Shown: one piece after another, positions 1-11,070 of the stretch | Layout: every line of letters starts with the position of its first letter | Position numbering within the stretch: the stretch's first letter is position 1 | NCBI GenBank assembly: GCA_023105745.1 | Contig: JALGQZ010000018.1 | Location: forward strand, 17,183,773 to 17,247,772 | Direction of reading: 5' to 3' | Source of the DNA: Austropuccinia psidii | Taxonomy: Eukaryota > Basidiomycota > Pucciniomycetes > Pucciniales > Sphaerophragmiaceae | Length of the DNA stretch: 64,000 bases | The notes under the pieces: model-generated | Database searches by the model: none | Told to the model about the DNA's origin: nothing | The model's input: the letters and a program-made list of their open reading frames with translations, nothing else | Program-made: the position numbers and the translations under genes

Positions 1-2525
1 TACAATGATAGTGTAATTTAATTAACAATTCCACATCAGAAATACAGCTTACTGATATTTGGTATACTATTTTTATACCAACATCTCACAGATTACTTGC
101 AATTAGCAAGTATAGTCTGTCAAAAGTGGTGTATAACAGGGCAATTGAGTTAACAATATGTCGAAACACACTTCAAATGTTGGTTTATCAGTATGAGGTG
201 TCTTATTTTAATTAAAAAATAAGACTGTATTAATGGCTCAAGTGTTTTTGTATGTAAAACACGCCAAAAATAAGGGTCTTGTGGCTATTAGCCATGTGAC
301 AGATACTCTTAAAATATGAGTATAAAGTGGTATATATACCAAAAAAGGAAAATATACATATAATATATATTTTTAAGAAAGATTTACGCCTAAAAAGAAT
401 AAAACAATTGTCAGAAAGTGAGAAATAAGAGAAAAAACTCACTTATAAGGGTCCAAAAAAGGTTTAAAACATGGCCAGGCCCCCAAAATGTCAGGGTGAG
501 TCTATGTTGAAGCAGTAAGTAGGCTATTTACAACTAGAACTTTGACTGTGACACGTAAAAAATGATTTAAGATAATAGTATTTTGAGTAAAATAAAGATT
601 TATAATGTAATTAAAGGGTTCTACTATTGAATAATAGTGGTGGTGAGTGCTATTGAGAACCCTGGGTGCAGTCTTACCAGTTGGATTACTATAATAAGAA
701 CTACAATAATTAAAATTATAATTATACCTGATTATTACCCAAGAGTAAAGCTGTTTTGGAAAGTTTACTACAAAGGGTATTCAAGGGCAGGATGAGGAAA
801 CAATTCTGGCTGTGAAAAGCCTCCTTTTTATCCTGAAATGGGGTGGAAAGGGTGCTAGACCTTTCCACGTAGAGGAAGTGAAGATTTTTCACTCTCTAGG
901 ACTAGCTTGTGGTTTCCAAACAGCCTGTATAGCCTGTATTGGGCTTAAATGTGATTTTGAAACCACATCTGGGCAGTTTTCACCAAAACAGGGTAAAAAT
1001 CTTCATCTGGGGACCTTACAGCCTGATTCTGACGTGTATGACGCGTAGAATGCTGTACAGAAACTGTATGGGACCCCAGTATTGGCTGACATATGAGGTA
1101 TTGAAGTAAAAACAAGCTTCTTTGTCTATTTGACACCTCATATTCATGGTTATGGGATATTATCCCATGGTAAGGCTGTATATGACAGCAGGTGGGAATC
1201 TGACCTTAAAATAGCCATAGCTTTGTCAATTCTTGAGATATCAACCTCACAATTGGTTTGGTGTGTAGCCCTGTATGTGCTCTAAACAATGGTACCTCAT
1301 TTGATATGGGTGTCATTAAATATGGCAAAGTTATCCCATGTACAAGACATTTGTACATTTGCGTGGTATAGGCAAAAAGCTGTATTGAGCTTATTTGCCC
1401 CATAACTTTTGTTCTAGTTGGGCTATGGGGAAATAGATGAAACCATCAGATAGCCCTTATTGTGCTCTTTCCAAAAAGACCCCACTTTAGGTATCTCACG
1501 CTAAAACTGCAAAAGTTAGATGGGAGGTGAATGTTTTGTTCACCCTTATTTGGCCTAAAATTGACCATAACTCCAGTAATATTGGTGCTAGCTCAGTTTG
1601 GCTGGTACCATTGCATAGCCCTGGCCTAGAGATTCATTATGAATACCCATTTGATGGAGTTAAGATTATCCTCCTGGACTTTAGATGAGAGGTGAAAATT
1701 AAGGTTTATGCTCAGCAATAACTTTGAGCAGGAATAACTTTTTTATTCTTTGTCCTATGGTGATGGAACTTATATTTTCAGAAAGAGGTGAGTTTCCTCT
1801 TTCCTTTGATACCTTCTGAGCTGATCTGGCTCAGCTCCATTTTTTGGTTGTATCTTGGCTATACCATTGGTTTATGGTATTTTGGCTATCATGCTTTTGC
1901 TCTGGTTTTGACTCATAGGATGACATTATTTGATATGGTTATCCTTAAGTATGGAAAAAGTATGCCATGTACAAGATTTTTTGTACCTATATATGTTCTT
2001 CTTAAAACCTGTAAGGAGCTTGTTTTCCCCATAACGTTTGTTCTAGACAGGATATGGGGAAATGGATGGCACCATTGATAGCCCTTATTGTGAGCTTCCA
2101 AAAAGACCCCACTTTAGGTATCTCACACTGGAACTGTAGAAGCTAGATGGGAGGTGAATATTTTATTCAACTTTATTTGACCTGGTTTTGGCCATAACGT
2201 CTGTAATTCTAGTTTTAGCTGAGTTTGGCTAGTATCATTGGATAGCCTTGAATTAGAGATTCATTTTGAATATCCATTTGATGAGGTTACGCCTCTTCCT
2301 CTGTATTTCAGATGAGAGGTTAAAATTAAGTTGTATGCTCAACAACAACTGTGTTATGCTTTGTCCTATGATGATGGGACTTGTATATTCGGAAAGGGGT
2401 GAGTTTCCCCTTTTGTTTGAGCTGATTTGGCTCAGCTCCATGTTTTGGTGGTATCTTGGCTATACCATTGATTTATGGTATTTGGCTGTCATGCTTGTGC
2501 TCTGGTTTTGAGTTGCAGGCTGACA
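1..2525 (-). repeat. 3' LTR of element A1 (left end outside window)
   Basis: Long terminal repeat of a minus-strand Ty3/Gypsy element. The right edge is fixed by the terminal TGTCAG (read on the minus strand) directly next to a polypurine tract. The sequence matches 49863-51798 (5' LTR of the same element) and 56451-57883 (LTR of copy A2). The match to the 5' LTR begins at base 1, so the left end lies outside the window. Small ORFs inside are not conserved as proteins and are not called. Confidence 0.85.
1295..2517 (-). repeat. Diverged tandem duplication inside the A1 3' LTR
   Basis: About 620 bp are present twice in tandem (roughly 1295-1919 and 1920-2517). Both units contain, in the same order, a TTTGATATGG stretch, a CCATGTACAAGA stretch, a CATTTGATG stretch and the LTR-end text TGGCTATACCATTG. 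The partner 5' LTR (49863-51798) holds this block only once, so the duplication is private to the 3' LTR and makes it about 0.6 kb longer. The units are clearly diverged, so the event is not recent. Confidence 0.75.
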
Positions 2526-2543
2526 TACCCTCCCTCTAAAAAA
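2526..2543 (-). promoter_or_regulatory. Polypurine tract of element A1
   Basis: On the minus strand a purine run (A-rich, then GAGGGAGGG) abuts the TGTCAG start of the 3' LTR. This is the usual plus-strand DNA priming site. The same run occurs at 57884-57900 next to the A2 LTR. Confidence 0.75.
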
Positions 2544-2549
2544 GGATCA

Positions 2550-3641
2550 TCATTGATGAGACTGTTCATTCTTCCTAGAGGATCTGAATCTTCTCAAGTG
2601 AAGGTTCCCATCTGGTATGGAATCTTCTGCCAACCATTTGTCTTTGTCAGCTGTCTAGTTCTTGAATCTGACAAAGCACTGTCTTTGGTCTTTACCATTA
2701 AGGCTGATATTCCTGGCCTTGATTATTTTCCTCACTGGCCCAGGTAAGTCCTCCATTCCACTATCTCTGGTAGGGTGGGGATTTTCTTCCTGGAGGGGAA
2801 TTTATCCTCCTCTGTCTGGAAGTATGGCTTGACCAGACTCACTGGAAAGACTGGGTTTTTCCTAGAAAAATCTTCTGTGAGTCTCACTTCCACTGCATTT
2901 TTTCCTATCAATTTATGATAGGGAAGGGCCCTACAAATGAGTCTCTCATTTTTTTAGGTCCTTTGAGATTATTAACTTTCAGTGTAGACACTAACACTTG
3001 GTCCCCTTATTTAAAGTCAGGTTCCATGTTTTATTTTTCCCAGCTCTTCTTAGCATATTCCTTTGCCTCAGCTATGCATTTGGAAGCTGTGTCACAAGCC
3101 TGTTTCCACATATAATGGAAGTCTTGGGCTGTGGGGTGGATAGTCAGAAGATTTTTCTTCAAGTGATTCACAGGCAATAGGGGATTCCACCTTTTCTCTA
3201 CCAGTGCGGGTGTCTTTCCCGTGGTAGAGTGCTGACTTGTATTATAAGCCAGTTGAAAAGCTGGTAGGAGGGCAACCCAGTCATGGGTGTATCCCTCATG
3301 GTCCTTATATTCCATGCCATAGGTACAGAATATTCTATGTATGTCTTCAATTTTTTGGATCATCCTTTCAGCTAATCCACCTGTTTGTGGATGGTAAGCT
3401 GTAGAAAACGCAAGTTTGGTAACCAGCATATCATAGAGGTTGGTCCCAAATTCTGATGTGAATTTTGGGTCCCTATCACTAATGATAATCTTAGGGACTC
3501 CACAGGTAGATATTATATTATTCCAAAATATCAGTGCAGTATCCATGGCTTTATCCTCTTTGTGACATGGTAGTCACCTGAAAGTCTTGCTGAACCTATC
3601 AAATATGATCAAGCAAGAATTGAAGCTCTCTTTGCCTCCTG
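2550..3641 (-). pseudogene. Element A1 pol, 3' part: integrase core and chromodomain remnant
   Basis: Minus-strand C-terminal half of a Ty3/Gypsy integrase. Frame 3546-3031 holds the core segment with [15 protein letters not shown] (second catalytic Asp) and [13 protein letters not shown] (catalytic Glu), then the linker. Below 3031 the frame is broken. Residues matching the chromodomain of copy A2 (57908-58201) are still recognisable at about 2553-2850. The upstream zinc-binding part of the same integrase lies at 34653-35257, beyond the 31-kb insertion of D1. Not functional. Confidence 0.8.
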
Positions 3642-3645
3642 GTAC
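3642..3645. other. Target-site duplication of D1, left copy (GTAC)
   Basis: GTAC precedes the left LTR of D1 and recurs right after its right LTR at 34649-34652. Removing D1 and one GTAC joins A1 integrase sequence that aligns with the uninterrupted copy A2 near 58998-59012. The duplication is 4 bp, palindromic, and shorter than the 5 bp of element B. Confidence 0.85.
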
Positions 3646-5619
3646 TGTGGAAACTCCTCTTGTGTGGGATTAAAATGTGGCAGTACCTGGAGGGGGAAAC
3701 CACAGGTAAATAGTTTTGAATTGCTAATAAATCCTGTAACCAAGGGTGGCAAGGGTGTATTGCCTGCCCCTCCTAGAATACTGAACAAAATCTTCCTTGG
3801 AGCTCACAAACCAAAATAAAATTAGTCAGTGGCTTTAAAACTGCAGAAGAAAAAATTCAGTAATCTCAGATCAGACCTATTCAATAAATAATATGAAAAA
3901 TAATGTCAGTTATTTTTGGTTAAATTGGAGATTTTAATGAAATACTTGTCTGTTTAATCTTAATATCTCTTTTTTGTAGTGAAATTGGGGTGAGTTGTTT
4001 CTTATTGGTGATAATTCCTTGGTAGGATGGGTTATTTAAGGCTTTCTGGAAAATTTGATTGGTGTTGATAAAGTTAATTTTGTCAAGGTATAGTTATGAT
4101 AGAGTAAAATAATTTTTGAAAGGTTTGTTATTTATTGATTTTTTTTAAGAGGGATAAATAATAAGATAAAATAGTATTTGTTAAATTTAAGAGATAAGAT
4201 TCTTTGATATTTAATATTTTTTAAAGGGGTAAGTGAATTTTAAATCTTGATAAATGGTGTTAATTTTACTAGGTGAAATATTTTAATAGATTAGTAACCC
4301 TAATTTTGGGGACTGGGTAATTTTTATTTTTATTTCAATAATAATACGATTCCACTGAGCTTAGCTACTGGGTAATCTTCAACACTATACTTCCACTGAG
4401 CTTAGCTACTGGGCATGTGAATTTACTATAATATACTGGACTACCTCCCAGATGAGGGATGAATTATTCCTGTGCTTGCAATGTGCAGGGGATATAATTT
4501 GCATGGGGGGGATTTTGAAATTTGGGGGGAGAGAGCCCCTCTATTTATACCTTTTGGGAGTTCAGGGGCCCCTCCATGGGTGCTGTCTTTTTCCACTTTA
4601 ATTCCTCTTGATTTCATCATGTGACTCTGTTTTTGGTGAGGACCTTTCTTGCATGGGTCAGGTGATTTAATGTTTGGTGATAATTTTCTCTCTGCACAGC
4701 CTCCATTCATCACATGATTGTCTTTTGGTGAACTAATTATGATGTGATATTCTTGAATTTCCCTTGCATACATGAGGTGATTCAATTTTGGCTGGGGATT
4801 TTTTGTTGTGCACAGCCTCTTTCCTGTCACATGATATTTTGTTGGTGGATGCAGTATCACATTATGACCTTGTAATTTCTTTGCATATGTCCTATTTTAG
4901 GTTTGGTAGAAGTGGCTATGTAATTTATGCAGGTGTCATGATTTTTTTTCTTCTTTTTGAACTTTAAAATGAGTTCAGGTGATAATTTCTTGCACTGATG
5001 AATTTACTGTGATGTAAGAGATGATGTGATTTTTGAGTTTGACACATGCTGTGCATAGTCATATGGTTGAGATTTAATTAGAATTGTGTACTGCTTGCAG
5101 CCTGTTGTAACTAGCTTTGGTTTGCATGAGGTGATGAGTGGTGTAAACAATTATAATTCTGTTTTAAGGTTTTAAGTGGGGTTACTGAGGATATAAGATA
5201 AGGTACTCCTGTGGCTGTGTTGTAAATGACTTGCAGGAATTCCATGGAGTTGAGCTTTGCATCATGTGACTTTGAATGCAAGTTGGCTGTGTAGCTAATG
5301 AATGTGTAATTTTCTTGCTGCATGAGTCCTGTGGCTGTAAGGGGTGTAATTTAAAGGGTGGTCCCTTATTTTTTGTAACTAGTTTACTATATGTAGCTTG
5401 ATTTTTACATATGCATAATGAAATTGAATAATTTATTTAAACACATACACTGCCCTTTGGTGCCTGTGCCATGGGTTTATGGGTTAAATCCAGCGTCTTG
5501 CTGTAAAATTGACCTTTTGGTGTAAATTTTGAGTGTAAGTCTTCCTGTAGGCTGGATTTACTGCTGTTTTGGGGTACTATGAGCTTGAGCCTGGTGAAAA
5601 AATGGTATGGAATACCACA
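3646..5619 (-). repeat. D1 3' LTR
   Basis: This 1974-bp repeat matches 32697-34648. The ends are TGTGG/CCACA. The end next to the polypurine tract carries a small inverted repeat (TGGTAT...ATACCA). It retains the U3 TATA box that the 5' LTR has lost. Two small ORFs inside (4441-4860 and 5111-5323, minus) recur in the partner only because LTRs are duplicates, so they are not called as genes. Confidence 0.92.
4541..4550 (-). promoter_or_regulatory. Probable TATA box of the D-family LTR
   Basis: The minus strand reads GTATAAATAG, about 1.07 kb into the LTR. The related LTR of D2 has CTATAAATAG in the same context (54377-54386), supporting conservation. The 21 bp that contain it are missing from the D1 5' LTR (junction near 33593). 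Confidence 0.7.
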
Positions 5620-5635
5620 TCCCCCTCTCCATTTA
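5620..5635 (-). promoter_or_regulatory. Polypurine tract of D1
   Basis: The minus strand reads AAATGGAGAGGGGGA directly before the TGTGG start of the 3' LTR. The D2 copy has the same tract at 54999-55013. A 15-bp exact copy is found far inside the element at 9926-9940. Confidence 0.85.
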
Positions 5636-5667
5636 ATGCTGTCCCCAGCATTCCAGGTGAGAGCTCT

Positions 5668-8600
5668 CTATTCTTCATCTGATTCTGTGGTCTCCTCAAA
5701 TACCTCTTCCTCATTTATTGATTCATCTTCTTCACTTTGTTCTTCTTCTGTGTCTTCTTTTGTGCTTATCAACTTTCCTCTTGGGTAGAACCTCTTGACT
5801 TGAGATGCTGTAAATCTTCTTGCTAATGCTGTTCCATCAAGTTCCTCAAGTTCATATGGTCCATTGTTTATTTGTCTGATTACTCTGTAGGGTCCATTCC
5901 ATTTGTTTTTTAAGAGTAGTCCCCAATTAGTTTCTATTGCTTTGTTGTAAACCGGGACCAAATCTCCTGAATTGAGTGGTGATCTTAGTTGGTGTGCCAT
6001 TCTTCTATCCCAATATTTCATTGAGTCCTCCCTTGATTTTTTGAGTTTTTCTGCTGCTTTCCTTCTCATTCCTTCTTTTCCTTCTAATTGTTTAGCTCTG
6101 GATTCCAATAATTCCTCAGTTGTGGATATTTTGTGCCATTCTACTGCTAAAAATGTTTTTGTTTCAATGTCAATTGGTAACACTGGTAGTTTTCCAAATT
6201 GGAGTTCATATGGTGAGAAACCAGTTGTCCTTTTAGTTGAGATTCTGTCAGCCAATGTAACCAAAGGTAGATATTTTTTCCATTTTCCTCCATTTTCTCC
6301 ACACATCTTGACTAATGCATTTTTAAGTTGTTTATGGCCCCTTTCAGCCATTCCTTGAGACTCTGGGTAATAAGGTGTGGTGACTCTGATCCTTGATCCT
6401 GCTTTATTTACTGCATCTTGCAATTCTTTTCCAAACTCTGGCCCCCCATCAACAGTTAATTCTTTTGGTGAGCCATATCTGCATATCCATTCTGAGGTGA
6501 ACCATTCTGCAACTGCTTTTGCTGTTAATTTGACTAGTCCAACTGTTTCTGGCCGTCCTGATAAATTATCTCTTGCCACAACCATATACTTCCATCTTCC
6601 AGATTTGATATGGACTGCATCCATACTGACCCTCTCAAAGATTGTTGATGTTGCTGTAGATTTTCCTTGTTGCCTTTGTAAGTTTTGACTTCTCTTTTGG
6701 CAGGCCAGGCAAGATTGAACCCATTTCTTGACTGATTTCTTCATTCCTTCCCACCAAAATCTTGCTTTAATTCTTCTGTAAGTTTCATTTTCCCCTCTGT
6801 GGCCCATGTCCTCATGAAGTGCCTTTAAAATTTAGCTTTGAACTTCTTGACTTGATATCACCAGTTGAGGGTTGGGGTTGTTTCTTCTTTTAAGCTGGCC
6901 ATCTTCCAAGAAAAAGTTGGGTGACCTTCTTTTACTCCTTCTAAACTCTTCATCTTTTCTTGATTGTGGTTTTTTCATTGTACTTAAGTATTCTTGCATT
7001 CTCTTCCAAAATCCTTCTTGTTTGGTTGGTACTTGTACTCCTAAAAAATGGAGTGAATTTACATTCTTGGCCCCGAATCCAGGGTGTGGCTTGATCCAAT
7101 TTACTTCTTCATCAAATTCTGGTGCATCTTCATCTACTTCTTCTGAGTTTTTTTGTCTTCTGGATAGCCCATCTGGCATAGTAAAAGTTTTCCCTGGTTT
7201 GTGTACCAAATCAAAGGAAAATAGCTAAATGAAAGCCACCCATCTTGTCATGGGTGCATTGGGTAAGCAAGGGGTGTTGATCACTTCAATTAAGGCCTTG
7301 GCATCAACTTGTAATTCAAAATTTTGTCCCCAAAGTATTGTCTGAAGCTTCTTGAGAATTCTTGAAACTCCACAGAGTTCCAATTTGGGTTGTGAGTATT
7401 TTGATTCTAATTTTGAAAAAGTTATTGATTCATATAATAATGGTCTGTCTTTTCCTTCTTTGTCTTCTTGAGTGAGTACTGCTCCTGCAGCAATGTAACT
7501 TGAGTCTACTGCTAGCTTAATTTTTACTTCTCCTTTGTCATAATCCAGTTTCTTGAGGGTTATTTCTTCTTCAACTATTCTTCTGAGCTTATGGAAAGAT
7601 TCTTCACATTTTTGATCCCAGTCCCAGTCAACATCTTCTCTGGTGAGCCTTCTGAGTGGTGATGCAACTTGTGAGAAGTTTTCAATCAACATCCTTACAT
7701 AGGCACAAAGTCCAAGAAATTCTCTTATTTCCTTCTTGTTAAGAGGTGTTGGCCAATTTTGAATTTTGTTTATCTTTTGTTTTGAAATTGTTCTTCCTTT
7801 AAATGATACAACATACCCTACTTTTTTCAAAGCTGGAACACAGCATGCAAACTTTGATACTGAGATAGTAAGTCCTGCTTCTTCAATCCTGAATAAAACT
7901 CTTTCTAAGGTTATGGCATATTCCCATATAAATCTTCTGATTGAGGGGTTTTCTGGTAGTGTTTCTTGGTTGTAAAGTGATCTTGGTCCTTTTATTCCTC
8001 CATCATCAATAAAAATTCCTACACTTTTTGGTATTTCTTCTTGGTGTATCCAGGTCATTTGGGCTTGGTATACTGCTACTGAGTTGGTGGCTCCTTGGGG
8101 TAGTCTTGTGAGCTGCATCCTTCCAAGGGATGTTTCAAAAGTAGTGAGGGGTCTTGTAGTGACATCTAATTCTCTTTCATCATATCCTCCCATGATGTCT
8201 CCTAGTCCATAGCATACTCTTCCTGAAAAGGCAGCTACAAATTCTTCAATGTGAGGTGGTAAGCCAGCATCCTTGATGGTGACTTTGTTGAGTTCTTGAA
8301 GGTCATGGACAATTCTGAGTTTCCCATTTGATTTGGCCACACAAAAGATTGGGCTTGTGTAGCTTGAGGTGGATTGCTCATAGAGTCCAGTCCTGATTCT
8401 TTCTCTGATTAATTCAGTGAACTGTGGTAAAATTGATTTGGGAATGGGAATTGGTTTCTTCTGCCAAGGTTCATGAGGTATTACTGGTATCTTGTAAGGT
8501 TTTCCATATGAGTGTTTGAGTAATACTCTTTCTTCTTCACAGAAATCTATTGCTTTTTCCCTTAAGGTAATAACATTTTTGAGTAAATTGATTTCTTCAT

Positions 8601-8829
8601 TTGATAACCATCCTGGTGGGACAAAATTGACTGCTTGGAGTCTTGCATGGGTGACTTTGAAGGTTTCTTGAAATATAGGTGGGTTTGGTGATAAGGGTGT
8701 TTCATAAGGATCTCTTGACAAAGGTGGTCTTTCCAAAGGTGGGTTAAGGTCTTGAGGCATTGGCTCATTGACTTGTCTCACCTTCTTCAGGACTGATTTG
8801 TATTTGGCTGATAAAATTTGGTGATCCAT
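5668..8829 (-). pseudogene. D1 pol: RT, RNase H and integrase, with two in-frame stops
   Basis: One minus-strand frame of about 1050 codons starts at ATG 8829 (MDHQILSAK). RT comes first, with the catalytic box as FIDDG instead of the usual Y[LI]DD near residue 270. RNase H follows (about residues 410-560), then an integrase with H-X4-H and CLAC zinc ligands, core residues in SMDAV, TVDGG and MAERG, a GPY/F-type module (WNGPYRV) and a very acidic tail. There is no chromodomain, unlike A, B and C. TAG at 7225-7227 and TAA at 6829-6831 interrupt it, but all three parts are in the same frame. Nothing homologous to Gag or protease precedes it; those lie far upstream. Reverse transcription and integration are its family roles; this copy is probably inactive unless the stops are read through. 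Confidence 0.88.
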
Positions 8830-9439
8830 CTTCAATTAGTTATTTTGTTTCTTCTTCTTTTTTTCTTTTTTAATAATTATTTCTAAAAATTTGCTAGTGT
8901 CCTGAAATATTGAGGTCTTCACAATTCTTCTTTCTTCTTTCTTCCATAAAAAATGTAGTTTAAGGTCATACAGGACCTACAACTCGGTGTGTAACCCCTG
9001 TATATTAGGTATACAAGTCCTGCAGTTTAAGTAATGCAAGGACCTCCTGGCCTAATCCAAGGGCTTATCTTGATTCTTGAGCTCCTTTGGGCTTGAATTT
9101 GGATTCCACTTGACTCTTGTTTTATTCTTCAATCTTCATGATTCCCACTTGATGCAAGATTCTTCTGGTTGTTTTATTTCTTGATAAGGAATTTTCTTAT
9201 CTTAATTGATGTCTTGAGACTTCACTTTGTTCATTTTGGCCAATTTGATAATGCTCAACACCTGTGAAACCCCTTGTTCCTGTTACACAAAGGGAGCAGT
9301 TTATTGTCATGCTGAGGACAAAAATGGTCCTTCAGCACTTCTCCTGACTAGGACAATCCCCTCCAGCTTCTTGGCTGTTATTCTTTATAAGTTTTCCCTG
9401 CCCAAGTCTACAGGGGAAGCAGTTTACTTTCATGCTGAG

Positions 9440-11070
9440 GACCTCCTGAGTCTTCAAGCTTTCTTAAAATCCCAAGGGCAATTTGAGTTGAGTGTTGTAC
9501 ATTATCTTGTTAGTCAATCATGTTGTGTGGGTCCTGATTCCATAATTAGTCCATTGAGTCATCCTTCAGTCCATCAATATTGATCAGTGATTCTTGAAGT
9601 CCAAATGAGTTTCAATCTAGAATCAAAGAAGTGTCCAAGGTCTTGTTCTGTCCCAAAGGTCAATCCATAAGGAACTCCTGCTTTTATTCATAAATAATCT
9701 TCTTCATTTTCAGTATTCTGAATAATTGTCCTATGATAAGTTTTTTCCCAATTCTCTTGCTATTTCTTCAAAATAATTCATTTCCTTTTGTTCTTTTGTA
9801 TTCCTGAATTATACCTGTTATAAAGAAATAAAAAATAAAAAATTGTAATAATAAGGTGATTTAAAATTGATTTTAACATTAATTCATTGATATATTTGTT
9901 TCAAGAATATTTGTTTGGATGAGGGCCCCCTCTCCATTTAAAAATCTTGAGTTGGTTTTCAAATTTTGAAGAGGATATGCTCTCATTCCCCCAAAACTTC
10001 CACTATAAGGGATAGTGTAAGAAATAAGTTTACCCACCCCTTATTTTTTATAGTGCTTGTGATGAGGATAAATAATGATACAGTAAATATACATAATTCT
10101 ATTTTAATGATGATTCAATAATAAGTTGCTTTTTTTTAATTTAAGTATAAAATAACCATAAAGTGAGATATCTGAGTGAAAATCACAATTTAAAAGAAAT
10201 AAACCTGAATCACAGTTAAGATCATGGAAATGTTTGGTTGAAGGTGGTAATTTGTTCCAATCAGCAAAAATTAGTGCTCTTGAGAGTATTTATGATTAAT
10301 ATTACATAGTTGAATGATCATAATTTGAGTCCTTTATTCATATAATGACCCTTATGATGCCACAACTCTTCCTTTTGGAATCATCATTGTGACTCAGACT
10401 TTATTTCAAGTCCATCCCCTTTATGGTTCAGATTTTCTGTTACCCATAAATGCATTTGAGTTGTTAAAAATTATAAACAGTGAAATTAAAAAATTTGTAC
10501 AGTTAAGAAAAACAACTCTTGTTTGATTTTTGGGGGGCTTTTAAATTCTTTTTTTTTTGAATAAATAGTACATTGAGGTGTTATTAATATGAAAATTCCC
10601 CAAATTATGTCATCAATTTATGAGTTTTTTAATATAAATAACTCCTTCAGAGTTCAATTAATGCCTTCATGACACAAATACTTCTAATTTTTAAACAAGC
10701 TGCAATCACTCTCTTGTAATTGAAGAAATATTTCAAATAAATTGATCATTTTTTTAAAAAAATACTTGATGTAGAGTTTTTTTTTCTTTTTCTTTTTGTT
10801 TCTTTGTTTCTTTTTTTCCTTTTTTTTTGAGTTGAAAAGTTAAGCCAATTGAATGGCTCTTGTTGTGATAGTAGGAAAAGTGTAATAAAGATAATAAATA
10901 AAATATTCTTGAGCTCATAAATGGGATATGACCCTTATTCATAGTGAAAATGAATAAATAAATTCAAAAAAGAAAATAAAAGAATATGTTCAAAAGGTTC
11001 AAGTCAGCACATCTTTCCAATATTTGTTTATAATGAAATAAAATTAGAAAAAATAGGAAAGAAAACCTTA
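9440..11070. other. D1 spacer without recognisable gene
   Basis: AT-rich non-coding stretch inside D1. It contains the second polypurine tract (9926-9940), an inverted repeat just after it (CACTATAAGGG near 10010, answered by CCCTTA and TATAGTG by about 10060), and a T-rich low-complexity run at 10779-10829. I see no protein similarity; the ORFs here are short and low in complexity. Confidence 0.6.
9926..9940 (-). promoter_or_regulatory. Second (internal) polypurine tract candidate in D1
   Basis: The minus strand reads TAAATGGAGAGGGGG, identical over 15 bases to the terminal polypurine tract (5621-5635). It lies about 1.1 kb upstream of pol on the element's sense strand. D2 also has a second tract inside (56131-56144). 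A central polypurine tract that primes a second plus strand is known from lentiviruses and Ty1; that role here is inferred. Confidence 0.5.

Noticed and set aside
4441..5323. ORFs of 139 and 70 aa, repeated with near-identical sequence at 33515-34352
   Set aside because: They lie within the D1 LTRs and are repeated only because the LTRs are duplicates. The longer one spans the TATA box and is cut by the 21-bp deletion in the partner. No domain.
5972..6688. Plus-strand ORFs opposite the D1 integrase
   Set aside because: Shadows of a well-supported integrase frame on the other strand.
10754..10942. 62-aa minus-strand ORF
   Set aside because: Lies over a T-rich low-complexity tract; Lys-rich protein by composition only.
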